A stretch of 64,000 nt of DNA from Pyrenopolyporus hunteri (Eukaryota > Ascomycota > Sordariomycetes > Xylariales > Hypoxylaceae), in the NCBI GenBank assembly GCA_902806595.1, contig CADCXC010000003.1:496001-560000 (forward strand), written 5' to 3'. The position numbers were made by a program, and so were the translations under genes. Of the stretch, positions 37,037-49,960 are shown piece by piece (the stretch's first letter is position 1; the number at the start of each line of letters is the position of its first letter). The notes beneath the pieces were generated by a model. The model was given only the letters and a program-made list of their open reading frames with translations. It was not told the origin of the DNA and searched no databases.

Positions 37037-40000
37037 TAAATATAACGGTAATAATTTTATAACGTTATATTTATAATTAAAATTAAATTAATGTTTTAAT
37101 TTAAAGTTTATAAATTTAAATTTATTATTTAAATTTTATATTAAACTTTAATTTTATTAATTTAATAAAATTATTTTTAGTTATAATTTTTTTAAAAATT
37201 AAATGTATTTTAACGTTTTAACGTTTCGTTATTATTTTTAGTCGTATTTTTTCGTTTTTAATAATAATTTATCGATTATAATCGTCTTAATTTTTTTAAA
37301 TTCGTAGAAATATTAATATAAATTTAAAATTTAAAATTTTAAAAATATTATTAATTTAATAATATAGGTAAAAAGTAAATTTTTTAACATATATTATAAT
37401 TTTTACGAATTTAAATTTCGAAGTTTTAAAAATAAAAAATTATCGTATTTAATTATAATAAAAGTTTTAAATATTATAAAAATTTTAACTTTAAATTTAA
37501 ATTTTTATTTAAGTGTATTTATTAATATTATTATAATAAAAGTATTTTTTATTAATAAGTTTTCGAATTTATTAAAAAATATATTTTCGTTTTAATTTTA
37601 AAGTTAATATAACGAATTTTTATCGTTATTATTTTTTAATATAAATATTTTTTTAAATTTTTACTTTATAAAAAAATAACTTATAAATAATTACTTTATA
37701 AATAATTATTTTATAAATAAACGTTTTATAAATAATTTAAAATTTTAAAATTATTTAAATAATTTATTAAATTTTATTAATATAATAAATTTATTTTAAT
37801 TCGAAATTTTATAATTAATAAATTTAATTATAAAGTTAAATTATATAAAAGGTTTTTTAATTATTTATAAACGTTAATTAATAAATTTAATATTATATTT
37901 TATTAAACTTTTAAATAATTAAATACGTTGTAATAAAATTTTTACGATATATTAAATTTAAGTTTTAAAATTTATAATAAATTTATTAATTATTATAAAA
38001 AACGAAATAAACTTTCGATTTAATTATAATTTAATTTATATATTTATATAATAAAATATTAAATATATAAAAAAATTTAAAATATTATAAAATTTAAATA
38101 TAACGTTTATAATAAAATTTAATAATAATAATAATTTTTTATACGTTAAATATAAAAATAACGTTAATTAATAATTATAATTTTAATTGTTTTTTTAAGT
38201 AATTTCGTCGAAATAAATCGTTATAAAAAGTTTTTTTATATATTTAATATTTATTTTTTTAATTTAAGTTTTTTATAAACGAAATAAAATGTACGTAATT
38301 TTATTTAAATTTTTTATTAACGTATTAAAATAATAAATTTATTATTATTCGAAGACGTAAATAATCGTATAAAAATATTAAAATTTTAAATTTAATTTTT
38401 TTTTTTAATTAAAATTATTTAAATAAATATAATTTAATAAAAGTAAGTTTTTTAATTTAATAATTTTAATAATCGTTTTATTTATTATATTAAAACTTTT
38501 TTTAATTATATATTATAAAAATTATAATAATTTTTTTACGATTATTATTTTAAATATAAATTTATTAATAATTATCGTTAAAAAAGATTTTATAATATTC
38601 GAAAATAATTATTATTTATTATAATAAACGTTTAATATCGTTATTAAATTCGATATTATTTTATTTTTTTAAAGCTTTCGATTAATATTAAATAATATTT
38701 ACCGATTTTTAATTACTTTTTTTACGATTTTTAATTTTTTATTAAAAAATATTATAATACGAATTATTAACGTGGTTTTAAAGTTAAAAATTTTTTCGTA
38801 AAAAACGTCGTTTTTATATATATTTTTTAATAATTTTCGAATTTTTTATATACTTTTAAGTCGTATATTTTTAATATTATTAATAAAATATTTAACGTTA
38901 AAAATTATCGTAAATATCCTTTTAATAATAAATTAAACGATAACGCGATATTTTATATAAAATTACTTTAAAAAATAAAATATAATATCGTATACGTAAT
39001 TAAGGTTTAAATATTTTTTTTAGGTTTTTATATTTATAATTTAAATTAAAAGTAATTTTTTAATACGTAATATTTATAATCGAAGTTTAAAATTTTTTAA
39101 TCGATTTTAAAAAATTATTTATATTTTAATTATATAAATTAAATAAGTAAAATCGATTAATTAAATAATTTATATAATTAATAAATTTCGTTATTTTCGT
39201 AAAATTTTTTTACTTTTTTATTTTTTTTTTTATTTTTTTTTTAAATTTTATTAATTTTTTAAAAAATACGTTATCGTTAATTATATCGTTAAAACGTAAT
39301 AACGTAAAATTTATAACATTTAATTCGAAAGTTTTCGTAAAATATAATAAAACGTTATAAGGTAATTTAAAACGTAATAACTTTTTTTTTAAAGTAAATT
39401 TTTCGAAATATAAAAGTTAAAAACCGTTAAAAAACTTCGTTAAAATTATTAAAATTTACTTTAAAATTCTTTTTAAAATTTTTTTTAAAGCTTATTTTAA
39501 AGTTTATTTTTCGAATAATAATTATAATATTAAATTAATATATCGAATATCGATTCGTAAATTTAAAAAAATAATTATAAAACGTTTCGATTAATAAAAT
39601 ATTAATATAAAAATTTTAAAAACTTTATTAAAACGAAAATATTTTATTATAAATGTCGATTAAATTTTTTTAAAATATTAAAAATTAAAAAAAAAAAATA
39701 ATAACGTTAAAATAATATTTTTATCGTTTTTTTTTTCGAATTAAAAATATTAAAATTATTACGAATAAAACTTTAAAATTATATTATATTAAATTTTTAA
39801 TAATAATATAATTTTATAATTTAAAAAAAATTAATATATAATCGAAAAATTATTTTTTTAAAAATTAATTTATTATTAATAAATTAAAATAAATAAAAGA
39901 TTTTTTAAATTTACGTTAAACGTTTTATATTAATAATATTATAAAATATTTCGTAATTTTTTTATTAATATTTTATTAAACGTTATTTAAAATAAATATA

Positions 40001-43000
40001 TACGTTAAAATATACGATTAAAAAATTTTTAAATAATTATAAAATTAAACTTTCGATATTTATTTTTAATTCGAAAATTATTATCGTCGAAAATTAAATC
40101 GATATACGTCGAATTTTTATAAAATAAACCCTTTAATAAATATATAATATATTTAAATAACGATTTTCATTAAATTATAAAATTATTTATATAAATTTAT
40201 AAGTTTTTTAATAAAGTGTTTTATAAATATTATAAAAAACATTTTAAAAATTTTAAATTTAAAATTCGCGTTAAAATATAATTATTTTTTAATTATCGAT
40301 TAATTTTAAACGTAATTAATAAAATATATAAAATATATTATTATTTTATAATAAAACATTTATATAAATTTAAAAATAATAAATACGTATATTTTTACAT
40401 TCGATATTTACGTAATTTTCCCTTAATAAAAAACGTAAATCTTAAAAATTTATTTATAAAAAAAATAATCGAAAGTCGAAAACTTTTAAAATAAATTAAA
40501 AAATATATTAAATTTTTAAATTAAATATTTTTTTTAAACTTATAAATAATAAATCGTAATATATCGTTTAAATATTATATAATAAATTTTTTAAAAAAAT
40601 ATATCGTTTAAATCGTTATAAAAAATAATTAAATTCGAATAAAAATAATTATTAAAATATAATAAATAAAAAATTATAAATATAAATATTAATAAAATTT
40701 AATAATATTTTAAATTATAATAAATAAAATTTTCTTAATTTAATAATTTTTCGTTATTTTTTTTTTTCGTTAATTAAATTATTTATTTTAATGTAATTTT
40801 TTTTTTCGTTTTATAAAAATATATATTTTTATAAAATCGAAACTACGAATAATTTTATAATTTATTTTTTTAAATTTATTAAACGATTAATCGACGGTTT
40901 TTTACCGTTCGAATTAAATATTATTTCTAAAGATTTTCTTAAAAAAAATATTAATAATTTAATTATCGTTTTCGAAGTTTATAAATTTTTAAAAACTTTT
41001 TTTATTTTATACGAAATATTTTAATTTATTTTTAATATATATATTTTAAATAATTAAATTTTTTAAATTTTTAATAATATATTTAAAGTTTTTACGAATT
41101 TTATATATAATATAAAAACTATTTTAATTATATTTAAGTTTTTAAAATTTCGATTTATTAATATATTATAAAAAATCGTAAAAAAATATTAAATCGTTTT
41201 TTTAAAATAATTATTTTTTTATTTTATAAATATATTTTATATTATTTTAATTAATACGTTTTTTACGTTTTTAAATAATAATTTTTAATATTTAATCGAT
41301 ATTATTTTAATGTTTTTTAATTATTTTAATTTTTATCGTTAAAAAATTAATTTTAAAAGTAATATTTTATTAATTTAATATTTTTTAAAAAAATATAATA
41401 ATTTCGATTAATAATATAAATTTTTTATTATATATTATTTTATAAAAATTAAAGTTATATTTTTATATAAACGTTTTATCGATAAAAATTATAACGTTTA
41501 ATTTTAAAATTTATTTTTTATAAATATCGTTAATTAATTTCTTAAATTTAATTTTAATTAATTTATAATCGATTTTTATTTAACTTTAAATTTAAAAAAA
41601 ATATATTAATTTAATATTTTTATAAATATCGATTATTTCGTACGTTTTAATTATTTTAATTTTAAATTCGAGTTTTTTATTAATTTTAATTTTAAAAAAA
41701 ACATTATATTATAATATAATTTTTTTAATTAAAAATTTAATTATCGTAATAAAGTTTATTTTACGTAATAATTCGATTTTTAAGTAATTTATTAATTATT
41801 CCCGAATTTTAACGATAATTATATAACTATAATTATTAAATATATATTAAATATCGATTATTTAATAATTAAAAAAATCGATAAATTTAAAATTTTCGAA
41901 AAAATTTATAAGTTTTTTCGTATTTAATTTTTAACATTAAAGGTAAAATTTTAACGTTTTAACGATATAATCGTAAATATTTTTTTAATAATATAATATT
42001 AAAATTTTTTTATAAATTAATTCTTTTTTTTTATAATCGAAATTAACGTAATATAATCGAACGATTTTTTTTTTTTTAAACTTATTATCGATTATTTAAC
42101 GTTAATAATAACCTTTATTTTTTTTTTAAAAAAAATATCCTATTTTAAATAATATATTTTAAAATTTTATTTTTAAAAATAACTTTAACTTTTTAACTTT
42201 TCTTTAATTAATTTTCGATAAATTTTTTTAAAAACTTTAAAATAATTAAAAATAAAACTATTTTTTAAAATTTAATATTTTAAATTTTTTAAAGATTTAA
42301 TATAAAAGGTTTTATTTTTAATTTAATAAAAATTTTTAATATTTATAAAATATTAATAAATATTAAATTTAACTAAAAATTTATATATTTATTAACGTTT
42401 TTTTTTTATTAATTATTTTATAAATTCGACGATTTATTAAATTTTTTAAATAAAATATTTATTATCGTATTTTTTTTATCGAATATATAATATATTTCGA
42501 AATCGAATATTTTAATATAAATAATTTAACATATAAAAAAAACATTAAAAAAATTCGAAAATTTATTATTTAATTAAATAATTAATATTTTAATATTAAT
42601 TTTAAATTTAAATTTTATATCGTATAAATAGTTACGAAATTTTTTAAAAAATTTTATTATCGTTAAATATTTTTTTTAATAACGTTATAATTTAATTTAA
42701 TGTTTTTTTAATATTTTAATTTAAATTTAAAAAGTTTAAAATTTTCGTTTTTATTTAATTAATTTAATATATAACTTTATTTTTTATCAAAAACGTCGGT
42801 TTTTAAAATAATCGATAATTTAAATTTATAATTTATAATTATAAAATACGATATCGAAATTAAAGTTTTTTATAAAATAATTATAATTTATTTTTATAAT
42901 TTTTCTTATGCTCGAAGTTTCCTCGAGATATTGTCTCGAATTTTTTTCTTAGGAAAAAAATTCGAAAAAAAAAGCAAAAATTAATTACGTAAAAATTCAC

Positions 43001-43010
43001 GAGCCACACT

Positions 43011-43090
43011 TCCCACGCCACACCAGCCACACACCACACCACACCACGCCACGCCACGCGACGCCACGCCAACCAGCCACGCGCACGCCC
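43011..43090 (+). repeat. CCACGCCACAC-type low-complexity tract
   Basis: C/A-rich, G-poor strand-asymmetric tract of CCACA/CCACG units at the left part of the satellite island. Confidence 0.75.
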
Positions 43091-43207
43091 CGCGCAACGG
43101 CCCGTGCCACGCTTTTACCTAATCAATTGAGCCGCTTTGTTGAGCCGCCATATATATCGCGACTACCACACTTGAAGTTATTCGCATTCTAATGGACGAT
43201 TCTATTA

Positions 43208-43263
43208 ATTGAATTGATCTAATTGAATTGATCTAATTGAATTGATCTGATTGAATTGATTTA
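43208..43263 (+). repeat. 14-bp tandem array (ATTGAATTGATCTA)
   Basis: About four head-to-tail copies; the last two carry single-base variants. Related in sequence to the following 14-bp array. Confidence 0.85.
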
Positions 43264-43326
43264 GTTGTATGGATCTAATTGTAGGTATGGATCTAATTCT
43301 AATTCAACGTATGATTCGACTTGAAA

Positions 43327-43466
43327 GAATCGAATTGAATGAATCGAATTGAATGAATCGAATTGAATGAATCGAATTGAATGAATCGAATTGAATGAAT
43401 CGAATTGAATGAATCGAATTGAATGAATCGAATTGAATGAATCGAATTGAATGAATCGAATTGTAT
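43327..43466 (+). repeat. 14-bp tandem array (GAATCGAATTGAAT), 10 copies
   Basis: Ten exact-period copies at 14-bp steps, the last ending TGTAT. The flanking segment CTAATTCTAATTCAACGTAT recurs at about 43292 and 43481, indicating a higher-order repeat of roughly 190 bp. Confidence 0.9.
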
Positions 43467-43649
43467 AGATCTAATTGTATGGATTTAATTCTAATTCAAC
43501 GTATGATTCGGTTTGAAAGAATCGAATTGTATGGATCTAATTGTATGGATTTGATTATATAGATCTAATTCTAATTCGACGTATCCTTCGTGGCACTTTT
43601 CGAAGAATCTTTCGAATTGTATATTCAAAGCTAGGTATAAAAGGGTCAT

Positions 43650-44035
43650 ACGGGTGGTCACTCGCGACGGCTTTATCGAAAGGTGGTATAAGGTGGTTTC
43701 TCGCGACGGCTCTTTCAAAGGTGGTAGGGGGTGGGCTCTCGCGACGGTTTTATCGAAAGTTAGTAGGGGTGGCCTCTCGCGACGGCTCTTTCGAAAGATT
43801 CTTAGAAAGGTAGTAGGGGTGGTCACTCGCGACGGCTCTTTCGAAAGATTCTTAGAAAGGTAGTAGGGGTGGCCTCTCGCGACGGCTTCATCGAAAGGTA
43901 GTAGGGGTGGCCTCTCGCGACGGTTTTATCGAAAGGTAGTAGGGGTGGCCTCTCGCGACGGCTCTTTCGAAAGGTGGTATGGGGTGGTTTCTCGCGACGG
44001 CTTTTCGAAAGGTGGCACGGGTGGTTTCTCGTAAA
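43650..44035 (+). repeat. 38-50-bp tandem array with TCTCGCGACGG core, about 10 units
   Basis: Each unit has the form GTAGTAGGGGTGGCCTCTCG then CGACGGCTCTTTCGAAAG. Two units carry an extra ATTCTTAGAAAG. The palindrome TCGCGA and the CGAAAG end are the best conserved parts; the first units and the last are more degenerate. Confidence 0.85.
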
Positions 44036-44054
44036 AGTTAAGGGGTGTCACGAA

Positions 44055-44162
44055 AGCTGTATTAGAAGCTGTATTAGAAGCTGTATTAGAAGCTGTATTA
44101 GAAGCTGTATTAGAAGCTGTATTAGAAGCTGTATTGGTAGTTGTATTAGAAGGTGTATGACT
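44055..44162 (+). repeat. 12-bp tandem array (AGCTGTATTAGA), about 9 copies
   Basis: Six perfect copies followed by three degenerate ones. As a multiple of three it yields an artificial SCIR-repeat open frame, which I do not regard as a gene. Confidence 0.9.
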
Positions 44163-44205
44163 ATAGAAATAGTCGTAGAATTCGAAGAAAACCGAGGGCT
44201 ATTAT

Positions 44206-44224
44206 GTCACCCCACGGGGGTGAC
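44206..44224. other. Perfect hairpin GTCACCCC-ACG-GGGGTGAC
   Basis: Two 8-bp perfectly complementary arms with a 3-nt loop at the right edge of the satellite island. Function unknown. Confidence 0.8.
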
Positions 44225-47200
44225 CTCCAGTTTAAAAAATTCGTTTTTTCGTAATAAAATTATTAACGAAAATATTATAAAAACGTAATAATCGATTTAT
44301 ATTCGAAAATAAACGATTATATCGATAAATATTTTAATTTTATTAACGTTTTTACATTTTTTTTATTTTAAAATTTTTAAAATTTTAATCGTATCGAATT
44401 TTTTATCGTTAATATTATATATATAATTAACGATTTTCGTTATTTTTTCGTAAAAAATTAATTTAATAATATTAATCGTAATTTTTTTTAATTCGAAATT
44501 TAATAATATATCGTTAAAATTTTCGATATATTTTAATATAAAACGTCGAATATCGAAAAAAACCTTTTAATTATTATATTTAATTTTAAATTTTTTTACT
44601 TTTACGTCGTTAAAAAAAAATTCACATTTATAAGACATTAAATCGTATAATAATTTAATAATTACCTTTAAAAATTATATTATTAAATTAATAATTTTTT
44701 ACGAAAAAATAATTATTTTTAATAATTCGATCGATATCGTAAAAGTCGTTAAATTTTTATTAAAAACGAAAAAATAATTTAATTATATTTAAAAAAAAAT
44801 TAACTATCGAAAAAATAACGTATATTATAAATTTTTCGACGAATTTATCGTAATTTTTTAAAAAAAAAAACATTTTTAATCGTTTTAACGTTAAATTTAA
44901 TAACTAAATTAATTAACTATAAATTTCCGTTTTTTTTTTCGACGAAAAATTAAATATTACGATAAAAATTATAAGTTTTTTTTAAAATTTTATTATCGAA
45001 TCGTTTTTATAAAATTTAAATTATTCGAAATTTTATAAATATCGAAATCGAAATATTTTTCGTTTATTAAATTTAATAAGATATTATTTTAATTTTATAA
45101 AAAAACGTTATTTTATTTTATATTTTATTTATTTTATTAAAATTTTACGTTAAAATTATTTTTTAACGGTAAAAACTTTTATAAAAATCTCTTTTTTTTA
45201 ATCGATAAATTTTAAATTTTTAAGTTTTTTCAAAATATTAACTAATCATTTAAAAGTTAATTTAATGTTTTTAAATATTTTTATAAAACGAAAAAAAATA
45301 TTTTTATAAAAGCTTTTTTATTAAAAATTATTTAAAATTTTTAATATTTTTATAAACTTTATTTAAGATTTTTTTTTTAATCGATTAATTTAAAAAACAT
45401 TAATTTATTAAAAAAAATATCGTTTATAAAATAAATTTTACGAAATTTAAGTTTATATATAATATTTATCGAAATCGATTTTAAATTATAACGTATTTTT
45501 ACTTTAATAAATTTTTTTTTTATCGTTTTAATTAACTTCTTAATAATTAATTTTAAAATATTTAAAAAATCGTTATCGTTTACGATTATTATTAAACGGT
45601 TATCGTTTTTTAATTTAAAGGAAAAATTTTTTAATAAAAATATATTTAACGTTATTAAATTTATAAGTTTTTTTTCGACTTTTTTAAAAAAATTAACGAT
45701 ATCGATTTTTACGAATAAATCGTTTTAAACTATCTTATAAAAAGTTTCGTATAATTTCGTATTTTATAAATAAAACTTTTATTTGTTATTAAAATAATTT
45801 TTAATAATAACGACGTTTAATTTTTTAAATTATATAACTTTATTAAATTAAATAAAATTCGATTCGAATCGATTTAAAACGTTAACGAAATTTTTATTTT
45901 TATAAAGTCGAAAGTAAAATAACTTATAAATATTTTATTTTTAAAATAAAACGATATTTTAAATATAAAAATAAAATTAAACCTTAATAATAATTTTAAA
46001 AAATATATTTTATTTTTTATTATATAAATCGATATAATTAAGTGTTATTTCGTTATTTATATAAATTTTTTTATAACGTTTATATAATTAATTATATTTT
46101 AAAATTCGAATTTAATTTATATAAATTTAATTTTTCGATAAAATAAATCGTATTTAAAAATGTAAAATTTAATTATTATATTAATTTACGTATTAATATT
46201 TACGATTATTAAAATTAAATTTTCGTTATTTATAGGTTTTATTTTAACGATAAATTTAATTAATAAATAAATATAAATTTAAAAGTCGTTTAAAATTAAA
46301 GGTTTAATTAATAGTTTTTTTTTTTACGATTATACGATTATCGATATCGAAATTTATATATTAAACGTTTAAATCGATTTTTAATTAACGATATTTATTA
46401 TAAGATTTTTTTATTCGATAACTTTTTAAATTTTTTTTATAATTTTTTTTATCGATATTTTAATGAATTTAATAGGGATAATTTTTCGGTTTTTATCGAT
46501 TAAAAATTAATAAATAAATTTTATAAATTCGAGTAAAAATCTAATTAATTTATTTTAAAATATTTCGAACTTTTTCGTAAAATTAATTTATAAGTAATTT
46601 TTTTAAAATTTTATAATTTTAAAGTTATAAAAATCCCGAGCTTTAACGTTATTTTATTTAAAAAAAGTTTCGAAGGTTTTTTTAAATTTATTAATAAATC
46701 GATTAAAGCGAAGAATTTTTTCGATGGTATATTTATTTAAAGTATTTCGATTAATAAATTTTTTTAAATCGTTTTTTTAACGTTTAATAACGTTAATTAT
46801 AACGGCGTTTTTCTTCGTAAATTTTTATTTATAAATGAATTTAATCTAATTAAATCCATTTTAATTAACGATAATTTTAACCTAAATATAATTTAATAAG
46901 TTTTTTTCGTCGTATAAATTTTTAAATATTTTTATAAATAAAATTTAAATTAAAAATTTAAGCGGTTTTTTAAATTAAAATTTAAAATTCGAATTAATAT
47001 ATTTAATAATTATTAAATAATCGTAAGTTTTTTTAATTATATTATACTTTATAAATTACGTTTCGTATAATTATTTTAAGATAAAATATCTCGTAAAAAA
47101 TTTATATTTTTTAACTTTTTAAATTATTAATTTTAAAATATTAATATCTCGTAATTAATTAAAATTTTTCGTTTTATTTAAATAATATTACTAAATATTT

Positions 47201-49673
47201 TAATTATAATAAAAGATATTTTAATTATTTAACATATTTTTTAATTAATATTTATTAAATTTATATTTATTTTCGTTATAAAATTAATATTAATTTAATT
47301 TATATTCTTTAAATTAAATTAAAAAATTAAACTTTAAACGATTATTAAAATTTAATAATATATTAATTAAAAATTAACGTTTAAAAGGTATTAATTATAA
47401 TTTTTCGATTTTGAAATTAAAAAATTATTTTTTTAAACCTATATTATATTAAAATACACTCGATTTTTATAAGGGTTATAATTTAACTAATCGAAAAATT
47501 CGAATTTTTTTAAAATTCGTTATATTTAATTATATTTTTTTTAAAATTTTCGATAATTTATTAACGGTAAAAAATCTCGAATTTTTTTATATATTTTTTT
47601 AAATTTATTATAACCGAGTTTTTAAATTTAAATTATTTAATATATTTTAAAATAATTTTTCGAATTAATATAATAATAAATTTCGAGTTATATTTTTAAA
47701 TTCGAATATAATATTAAAATTAAAATAATTTAAAAAAACGAATATTTTAATTAATAATCGACAACATTATTAATCGCATTTAAATAAATTTTTAACGTAA
47801 ATCGATAATATTATTAATTTAATTTTTAATAACTTTAATTAAATCGTTATAATTTATATTTTTTAAATTATTATAATCTATTTTAAAATAAAATTAAACG
47901 ATATTTATAATCGATTTTTTATTAATCTAATTTAATAATAAAATTATTTAATTATCGAATTTTTTATTATTTAATTTTTTTATTAAAATTTAATATTTTA
48001 TAACTAAAATATTTATATAACGAAAGTTTAAAAAAATCGAATTTTATTCGAAAATTTTAAATTATTTTTTAATTAATAAATATTATTTTAAATCGTCGAT
48101 TTTAAAATATTCCTTTAATTTAATTTAAATATCTTTTTAAAAAGTAACTTTTTTAACGATAAATTTTACGATTTTTTCTAAAATGCACGTCTTAATTTAA
48201 TATAAAAATTCCCGAAAAATATCTTTTTTTAATATATATATTTTAAAAAAAATTCGATCGAAACTTTTCACCCATTTAATAATATTATATTCGTTAAATT
48301 AATATTAAAAGTAATTTTCGAATTTCGATAAAAAAATTAATATATAATAAATAAGCGTTTTAAAAATAATAACAAATTTTATAAAATTATTAACTTAATA
48401 ATTAACATTTAAAACACAAGTAATTTTATTACCGTTAAAATTACTATTATTAATTATTAAAAATATATTTTTAAAACTTATTTTTTCGAAGGTTTTAAAC
48501 GTATATATTTTAAGTAATTTTTTATTAAAATCGTTATTAAAAAACTTATTATAAAATATAATAAATTTATTAAATTTAATTAAAAAATTACGAAACTTTT
48601 AAAGTTTAAAATTTTTAATATGTTTTTTAAAATTAAAAATAATAATTAAAAAGGATTATAATAAAAATTTAAAAAGTATTTTTACTTTTCGAGTAAAAAT
48701 TTTTAAATTTTATATAAAAGTTATTTTTAATATTTTAAAACGATAAAAATAATAATAAGTAATTTTTTTAAGTTATATTTTTCGAGGTTTGTAAATTACG
48801 TCGATATATATATTTTAATCGATTATAAAAAATTTATTATTTAAAATTTTTAAAACTTTTAATTAATTTTTTCGTTTTATTATTTTAACTTTAATATATT
48901 ATAATAACGTTAAAATAATAATAAAAATCGTTATTAAAATAACTTTTAAAAACGTTTATAATACCTATTAAATAATCTATATAATAATTTATTTTAAAGT
49001 AATAAAAAAATTTAAAACGATATTTTTATATCGATTTTTTCGTAAATATTTTAAATATTTAACGAATATAATATAAAACGTATATAATTCGCTTCGTATT
49101 TTTATCGATATTCGATATTTTTTAATATTAATTATATAAATTATTTTATTAACAATTTTTAATTTATTAAATAAAGTTTTAAAATTAAAACTTATATCGA
49201 TATCGTAAATTTTTTTTAATATTTCGAACCGATCGAATAATTTAATATATAAGTTTTAAATTTATATATTTTTATATTTTTCGAATTATAAATTATTAAA
49301 TTTTTAAGTTTTTAAATATTTTTAAGTTTTTTTAAAAACTTTTAAATATTTTAAATTTTTAAACGTTTTTAAGTTTTTATTTTATATTTTCGAGTTTTAA
49401 TTTTAAGGAATTTTATTAATTAATAAGTTATTAAAAAATAAATAACGTATAAATTTCGAAGAATTTTAATTAAAAATTATAAATAATTTTATTTCCGATT
49501 TAAAAAACGTTATAACTTTTTAAATTTTCGAAGTTTTTAATATTTTTATTTATTTTTTATTAAAAATTTTTATTTATAACTTCGTTTTATTTAAACCTAT
49601 ATTATCGCAATTAATATATATCGATTTTTTTAAGATTAAAATTACGGATTCGAATTTTATAGTAATTATTAAA

Positions 49674-49960
49674 TAAATTAAAACGAAAATTTTAAAATAA
49701 AAATAAAAAAAATATTTAAGTTTATAAATTATAAATAAATTTTTACGTTTTTACCATTTAAATATAACGTTTAATTAATAAAATATAAGTTTAATAAAAA
49801 TAAAAAAATATATGTATATAACGTAATTAAATTATTATTAAAAAGTTTATTAAATTATAATTTATAAAAAAAATTAAAAAAAATTCGAATTAAAATATAT
49901 TAATCGATGAAATAATTACGTGTTACAACTTTTAAAATATCCGCCTCAACTCAATAATAT
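49674..49960 (+). repeat. Internal direct repeat, copy 2
   Basis: Partner of 36751-37036. Its right end (about 49915-49960) keeps unmutated C-rich sequence (CCGCCTCAACTC), where copy 1 reads the T-converted form. Confidence 0.8.

Larger units (their letters stand above)
42905..44240. repeat. Undamaged satellite island within the AT-rich block
   Basis: About 1.3 kb of normal-GC sequence in the middle of the AT-rich block. It contains CpA and TpG freely and consists mainly of nested tandem arrays, listed separately. Open frames here are repeat translations, not genes. Confidence 0.85.

Noticed and set aside
43974..44288. Open frame with SCIR repeats in the satellite island
   Set aside because: It is a translation of the 12-bp array (a multiple of three) running into AT-mutated sequence; not a plausible gene.
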